DNA of 23,535 bases from Temnopleurus reevesii (taxonomy: Eukaryota; Echinodermata; Echinoidea; Temnopleuroida; Temnopleuridae): positions 52,679 through 76,213 of the forward strand of contig BQKZ01002199.1 of the NCBI GenBank assembly GCA_036244855.1, in the 5' to 3' direction. Both the position numbers and the translations under genes were made by a program. Shown here in pieces: positions 21,401 to 23,535 of this stretch (position 1 is the stretch's first letter; the number at the start of each line of letters is the position of its first letter). Under the pieces are notes generated by a model. The model did not search any database. It was not told where the DNA came from and was given only the letters and a program-made list of their open reading frames with translations.

Positions 21401-23410
21401 TTCCTATTGTTGCACTTTCGTTATCCCTCATGACCTTGTCTTGAGCACTGAATGTGAATGAATTACAATGGATTACGAAAGCGGTCTATCGCCCTGAGAT
21501 GTTAAACTGATTGTCATTTATTTCCACGCAGAATGGAGGACCTCAAAGTGTAGGAGAGGAGAACGAAAAGAGGTGTTTACGGAACTAACAGAGAACGAGA
21601 ACCTGGAATATGAAGTGACAACATCAGCAGAGTCATACACTATACAGCTTTGTCAGAAGAAGAATGACAAAAATGGAAAATGCCTTGAAATCGGTAAGAA
21701 CGAGAACTCACCGTAGACTCATAATGCACTTGTTAATATGTTTTATACTTTAAGATTTTATATGTAGGTCAACATTTTCTAACAACGCCTGAAGCATGAT
21801 GTATTATTTGTAAACACGCACACCCACGTATATACCCTTCCTCATTGAGACAGCAGCATCACTTAAACAAAATGTCAAATGACAATTAATGCATAACAAT
21901 CTGCTCACTTTAACCCTCCATTTAAATTCATCATTACTTTTCAATCCTTAAATGGTGTACTGACCATTTAAACATTTATCATTGATTTGTTTTGAAAACT
22001 GATATTTGAATTGACTGGTAGATTTCGCGCTCATTCTGTAGAACATTGACAAATTAAGTCATAATAGACGTTTCGATTACTAATTTAGAAGGTTACATGT
22101 ATATATAAACTTAATACGTTTTGTTGATATGTTTCCTCTTTCGTACACAGTTCTCAGTTCAATCGGTGAATCATCTATCAAGATCAGAGATGGGCACACT
22201 GAACGATATCTCTACGGACCAATTTCGCAGCGCTTTTACCAAATCGGTGTTACCTTCACTTTTACCATCACATACACATCGAAGAGTCTTGTTGTGAGGA
22301 GCAGCGAAGGTTTAGAGCTAATCGCTTCAGGAGAGAGCGGAGAACTTGAAGGATATCGGTACTGTTTCGCTACTGCTAATGGTGGATCAGGGCAGTCAAC
22401 ATTCAAAGTAAAAGAACGCGAATGTAAGTCAAATTTTGAATTCTTTTCAAACTGAAACAGAGATTTCACCTGAATGACAACAGTTTTGCTGTTAATGGCG
22501 TTTCTTAAAATCAGCAACTAATTTCCCCTCACAAGACCATTCTGATTCTGATTTTTTTTTTCATTTTTCATTAAATCTTTTCTTCCGGTATCTTATTTCA
22601 TTTTTTCAGTTCTTCAAAATGATATCGTATACTTGTTTATTTTCTTTATAATTATTTAAATAGATAATCATTTTACTTGTTCGTTTTTGCTAAGGCGACC
22701 TCAAATCAAGCCACCCTTTCAGTGTACTCGCTTCGTCGTTACCTTATTCACAGTATATAGATTATGTTTGTGAAAGAAAAGTTCAATTCATTTCAATTAA
22801 AAACAGCAGCAACAAGAATCCAGGATAACGCCCTACGTTATAAGGACTTGTAGCAATTGTTCAGTTTTCAAATTACCCACTTCTTAGACGTCATAAAACG
22901 TACAAAGTTTGACTATAGAAAGATAAAGTTGTATATAAACTTTACTTACAGTTAGGTAATCTTACGTACGTATAGTGGGTAGAATTGTAATTTAGATGAC
23001 CACAGCACACAACACATGTGAGATGAAGTCAACAGTGAAACAAATGTTCTTTATTGGAGAATTTTTGAAAGCGAACTTAGTGAATGAAACTTAATTTGAG
23101 CCTTGCTACATCATCTGTAATGATAAAAAAGGATATTGATTGGCGATACCTTTCCTGTTTAATATAAACCACCTATCAATTTCATATCATGATACACTTG
23201 CTTCTTCGACAAGAACGCAACCAAATATTAATTTGCTGAACAACCTTTTCTGGGTGTCAATGTTGTGTACATTCCTTTGGCATGAACAATGCATGCATTT
23301 TAGTTCAGAATGTACATGGTCTATCGCTTTTCATATTTTTATTGTAGTTTCGGTAGCAGACATCGAGGAATTTAGCAACCGATATAAAGGCAAAGGAGGG
23401 AGAGGGCGTG
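15418..23410 (+). CDS. multi-exon secreted protein with FA-like domain (3' end beyond window)
   Basis: This reconstruction joins 14 coding exons (15418-15475, 16080-16100, 16584-16604, 17079-17114, 17807-17831, 18092-18132, 19018-19086, 19346-19414, 19935-20003, 20346-20426, 20793-20834, 21532-21693, 22151-22423, 23360-23410). They form one frame of 339 codons, and the next exon would start with the rest of a Gly codon. Residues 1-19 are a signal peptide and 20-33 two GGK(R/S)TYQ repeats. Residues 54-67 are Trp-rich, 68-177 very basic with three tandem repeats, and about 190-318 resemble Methyltransf_FA (PF12248). A Gly/Arg-rich tail starts at about 332. An in-frame TAA at 15388-15390 and the AAAATGA context support the start. 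The FA-like match rests on the pattern EIVLSSIGESSIKIRDG and a later GYRYCFATANGGSGQSTFKV block. The protein is probably secreted; no enzymatic role is implied. I do not recognise a named gene. Confidence 0.7.
16042..16544 (+). repeat. tandem duplication, copy 1 (503 bp, contains exon 2)
   Basis: The segment starts at TAATATTTTTTCACTTTTAC and is repeated at 16546-17048 with an offset of exactly 504 bp and only a handful of substitutions. The single undetermined base at 16545 sits exactly between the copies. Confidence 0.97.
16080..16100 (+). CDS. exon 2: 21-nt micro-exon, GGKRTYQ
   Basis: A good pyrimidine tract ending CTCACACAG precedes 21 nt, phase 1-1, encoding GGKRTYQ with split Gly codons at both ends. 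The donor is GTCAGT, weaker than the GTAAGT of its duplicate. Being in-frame and symmetric, it can be included or skipped without frame change. Confidence 0.68.
16546..17048 (+). repeat. tandem duplication, copy 2 (503 bp, contains exon 3)
   Basis: Near-identical to 16042-16544. Differences seen include AGA/AGT in the exon, C/A in the donor, CGGG/GGGG, AAATGCATTC/CAATGCTTTC and GTGCCA/GTGCAA. Confidence 0.97.
16584..16604 (+). CDS. exon 3: 21-nt micro-exon, GGKSTYQ
   Basis: Duplicate of exon 2 with one amino-acid change (Arg to Ser) and a perfect GTAAGT donor. If the duplication is an assembly artefact, exons 2 and 3 are two alleles of one exon and the protein has only one such repeat. Confidence 0.72.
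17079..17114 (+). CDS. exon 4: 36-nt micro-exon, DDKDRFSISGGS
   Basis: The acceptor TTATTATTACAG and donor TCAG|GTATGT bracket 36 nt in phase 1-1. It encodes an acidic-basic start followed by a small Ser/Gly segment. Confidence 0.72.
17807..17831 (+). CDS. exon 5: 25-nt micro-exon, GPHGRPPN
   Basis: The acceptor TTTGCAAACAG precedes 25 nt that enter in phase 1 and leave in phase 2 (donor ATTG|GTGAAA). The next exon is the only other asymmetric one (phase 2-1), so the two fit as a pair totalling 66 nt. If the donor is not used the frame stops two codons later (TGG TGA at 17830-17835), giving a short terminal exon instead. A MITE begins about 10 bp beyond the donor. Confidence 0.55.
17837..17970. 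mobile_element. foldback MITE-like element with 6-bp target duplication
   Basis: The ends are imperfect inverted repeats: TTATTTATTTATTAGG...TTTATACAGGGTAGCCC on the left against the complement of GGGGGGCTC...TGTGTAAA...AAATAAATAAATAAG on the right. ATATTT at 17837-17842 and 17965-17970 are candidate target-site duplications. It has no coding capacity. It lies in intron 5, immediately downstream of the exon 5 donor. Confidence 0.7.
18092..18132 (+). CDS. exon 6: 41-nt exon, WSPWSEHQARWSHS
   Basis: The acceptor ATTAAATAG and strong donor CTCAG|GTATCT bracket 41 nt, phase 2-1 when entered from exon 5. The peptide is Trp-rich and carries WSPW. An internal donor at 18119 (CAAG|GTGGAG) would instead make a 27-nt phase 1-1 exon (GLHGLNIKQ) joinable directly to exon 4. 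If exon 4 joins here with the distal donor, the downstream frame shifts (see findings). Confidence 0.55.
18210..18486. mobile_element. foldback MITE-like element in intron 6
   Basis: The left arm GTAACGTTCACACTTAG ... AAACTACGACAG matches the reverse complement of the right end (GTAAGGTTCACACTTAG ... AAACTACGACAG). Internal segments around CAAGATGGCGAC and AACTCGCCAAGACG are also partly inverted. No coding capacity is seen. The short open frames across it on both strands are products of the palindrome. Confidence 0.75.
19018..19086 (+). CDS. exon 7: 69-nt Lys/Ser-rich linker exon
   Basis: An excellent acceptor (TTCTTCTTCTCAG) and donor (AAAAG|GTAAAT) bracket 69 nt, phase 1-1. It encodes a basic, Lys-, Ser- and Asn-rich segment from STKSKNKKQPSGGE to MLHENSRK. 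An extended open frame starting at 18901 reads the same bases in another phase, but in the gene's phase it contains stops upstream of this acceptor. Confidence 0.72.
19346..19414 (+). CDS. exon 8: repeat exon A (69 nt, phase 1-1)
   Basis: Entered in phase 1 it encodes a split Gly, then GRKR, EKGDSEIVHQDKGD and RRRS. The donor is GTG|GTAAGA. The acceptor CTAATCTAAG is modest but conserved in exon 10. It is the first of three paralogous exons whose 14-residue cores are each bracketed by dibasic or tribasic clusters. Confidence 0.8.
19935..20003 (+). CDS. exon 9: repeat exon B (69 nt, phase 1-1)
   Basis: The core is EKGDTEIVHQDKSD, flanked by RKR and RRR. It differs from exon 8 at four bases, two silent and two replacement in this frame. 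The acceptor is TTTTTTTCAAATCGAAG, with a good pyrimidine tract. Confidence 0.8.
20346..20426 (+). CDS. exon 10: repeat exon C (81 nt, phase 1-1)
   Basis: The core is EKGDAEIVHQNKGD between RRR clusters, followed by GGNKN, which extends the exon by 12 nt relative to its paralogues. It keeps the phase. The donor is AATG|GTAAGA. Confidence 0.8.
20793..20834 (+). CDS. exon 11: 42-nt basic micro-exon
   Basis: The acceptor TTTCCCTACTTCAG and donor CGAG|GTAAGT bracket 42 nt, phase 1-1. It encodes APKERSGIRKSERR, continuing the basic linker into the next exon (EWRTSKCRRGERKE). Confidence 0.75.
20947..21082. mobile_element. near-perfect foldback MITE in intron 11
   Basis: The left arm (TAAAGCCCCGGTTACATAGG, then CAACACGACT and CGACTCTTTGTT) is the approximate reverse complement of the right arm (AACAAAGAGTCG ... 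TGTTGCTTCCGAG ... CTATGTGACCGGGGTTTA). The 136 bp would fold into one long hairpin with a short central loop around CAGTTAACTG. It is non-coding and non-autonomous. Target duplication is unclear; possibly TAA. Confidence 0.85.
21532..21693 (+). CDS. exon 12: 162 nt, end of basic linker and N-terminal half of FA-like domain
   Basis: The acceptor TTTATTTCCACGCAG and donor ATCG|GTAAGA bracket 162 nt, phase 1-1. After a basic start the composition changes sharply to VFTELTENENLEYEVTTSAE then YTIQLCQKKN and GKCLEI. A run of alternating hydrophobic residues ending in an (Y/L)-E-I strand matches the first half of Methyltransf_FA domains. Two Cys (LCQ and GKC) may pair. Reading frame 0 ends at TAA 21586-21588. 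Confidence 0.85.
22151..22423 (+). CDS. exon 13: 273 nt, C-terminal half of FA-like domain
   Basis: The acceptor TTCGTACACAG and donor GAAT|GTAAGT bracket 273 nt, phase 1-1. VLSSIGESSIKIRDG continues the strand-turn-strand typical of the family (which usually reads like E-V-x-I-G-G-x-x-N-x-x-S-x-I-R). RFYQIGVTFTFTITYTSKSL aligns with the family's F-W-hydrophobic stretch, and GYRYCFATANGGSGQSTFKV with its terminal strand (G-x-x-T-G-W-G-x-x-G-x-W). The tryptophans common in the family are absent. Retention of the following intron adds ten residues before a stop. Confidence 0.85.
22689..22800 (-). repeat. dispersed repeat, copy 2 (reverse orientation)
   Basis: Read on the minus strand, it begins with degenerate AATTGAAATGAATTGAA and ends GATTTGAGGTCGCCTTAGC, matching the order of blocks at 14964-15081. 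It lies in intron 13. Confidence 0.62.
23360..23410 (+). CDS. exon 14: 51 nt, start of Gly/Arg-rich tail
   Basis: The acceptor TTTCGGTAGCAG and donor CGTG|GTAAGT bracket 51 nt, phase 1-1. It encodes YIEEFSNRYKGKGGRGR plus a split Gly. An upstream acceptor at 23347 would put TAG in frame, so the downstream AG was chosen. The gene continues past the window; the ending suggests more Gly/Arg-rich exons. Confidence 0.62.
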
Positions 23411-23535
23411 GTAAGTAACAGGACATTATTGATGAATAAAGAGGACACAATCATCATTATAAAAGACCAATTCATGTCTCGATAAGAACATGTCTTCATA
23501 CTGCGAAATTACGATGAATATAATGTTCCTGTTGT

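Noticed and set aside
23341..23359. Acceptor at 23347 for exon 14
   Set aside because: It would place TAG in frame two codons later. The AG at 23359 keeps phase 1 and an open exon.

Overview
This window looks like non-bacterial, intron-rich animal DNA. It is AT-rich and has long gene-poor stretches, simple-sequence tracts, a tRNA-derived SINE, several foldback (MITE-like) elements and assembly gaps. Its one convincing gene is split into many small exons with consensus GT/AG borders. The SINE, MITE and repeat styles suggest a marine invertebrate deuterostome, most likely an echinoderm such as a sea urchin. That assignment is inference.

Layout: positions 1-249 are a 51-bp minisatellite cut by the window edge. 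From 250 to about 13,550 I see no convincing gene, only microsatellites, SINE pieces, a 768-bp N gap (11691-12458) flanked by a duplicated segment, a pair of perfect bZIP-type palindromes (5408-5440), and one isolated exon-like block (7333-7419). A promoter-like region (inverted CCAAT box, E-box) at about 13,795-13,860 leads into a probable noncoding first exon ending at 14002.

From 15378 to the window end lies one plus-strand gene, reconstructed by hand. It has 14 coding exons and at least 339 codons, is open at the 3' end, and is not covered by any single long ORF. Nearly all exons are symmetric phase 1-1 and many are tiny (21, 21, 36, 25, 41, 42 and 51 nt). The product starts with a signal peptide. 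Then come two GGK(R/S)TYQ repeats, a short Gly/Ser segment, a Trp-rich pair of exons, a Lys/Arg-rich linker and three exon-encoded repeats of about 23 residues with polybasic ends. A domain of about 130 residues resembling the farnesoic acid O-methyltransferase-like family (Methyltransf_FA, PF12248) follows, and then the start of a Gly/Arg-rich tail. I infer a secreted or matrix protein, possibly processed at basic sites. No function can be assigned.

The most interesting points are: (a) the symmetric micro-exon architecture, suited to cassette-style isoform variation; (b) a 25-nt exon whose skipping would move the whole repeat array into a second frame that is also open and would end at a stop before the FA-like domain, giving a predicted 187-residue alternative protein; (c) a MITE inserted about 10 bp from that exon's donor site; (d) recent tandem duplication of exons, one of which (16042-17048) may be an assembly artefact because a single N sits exactly at its junction.
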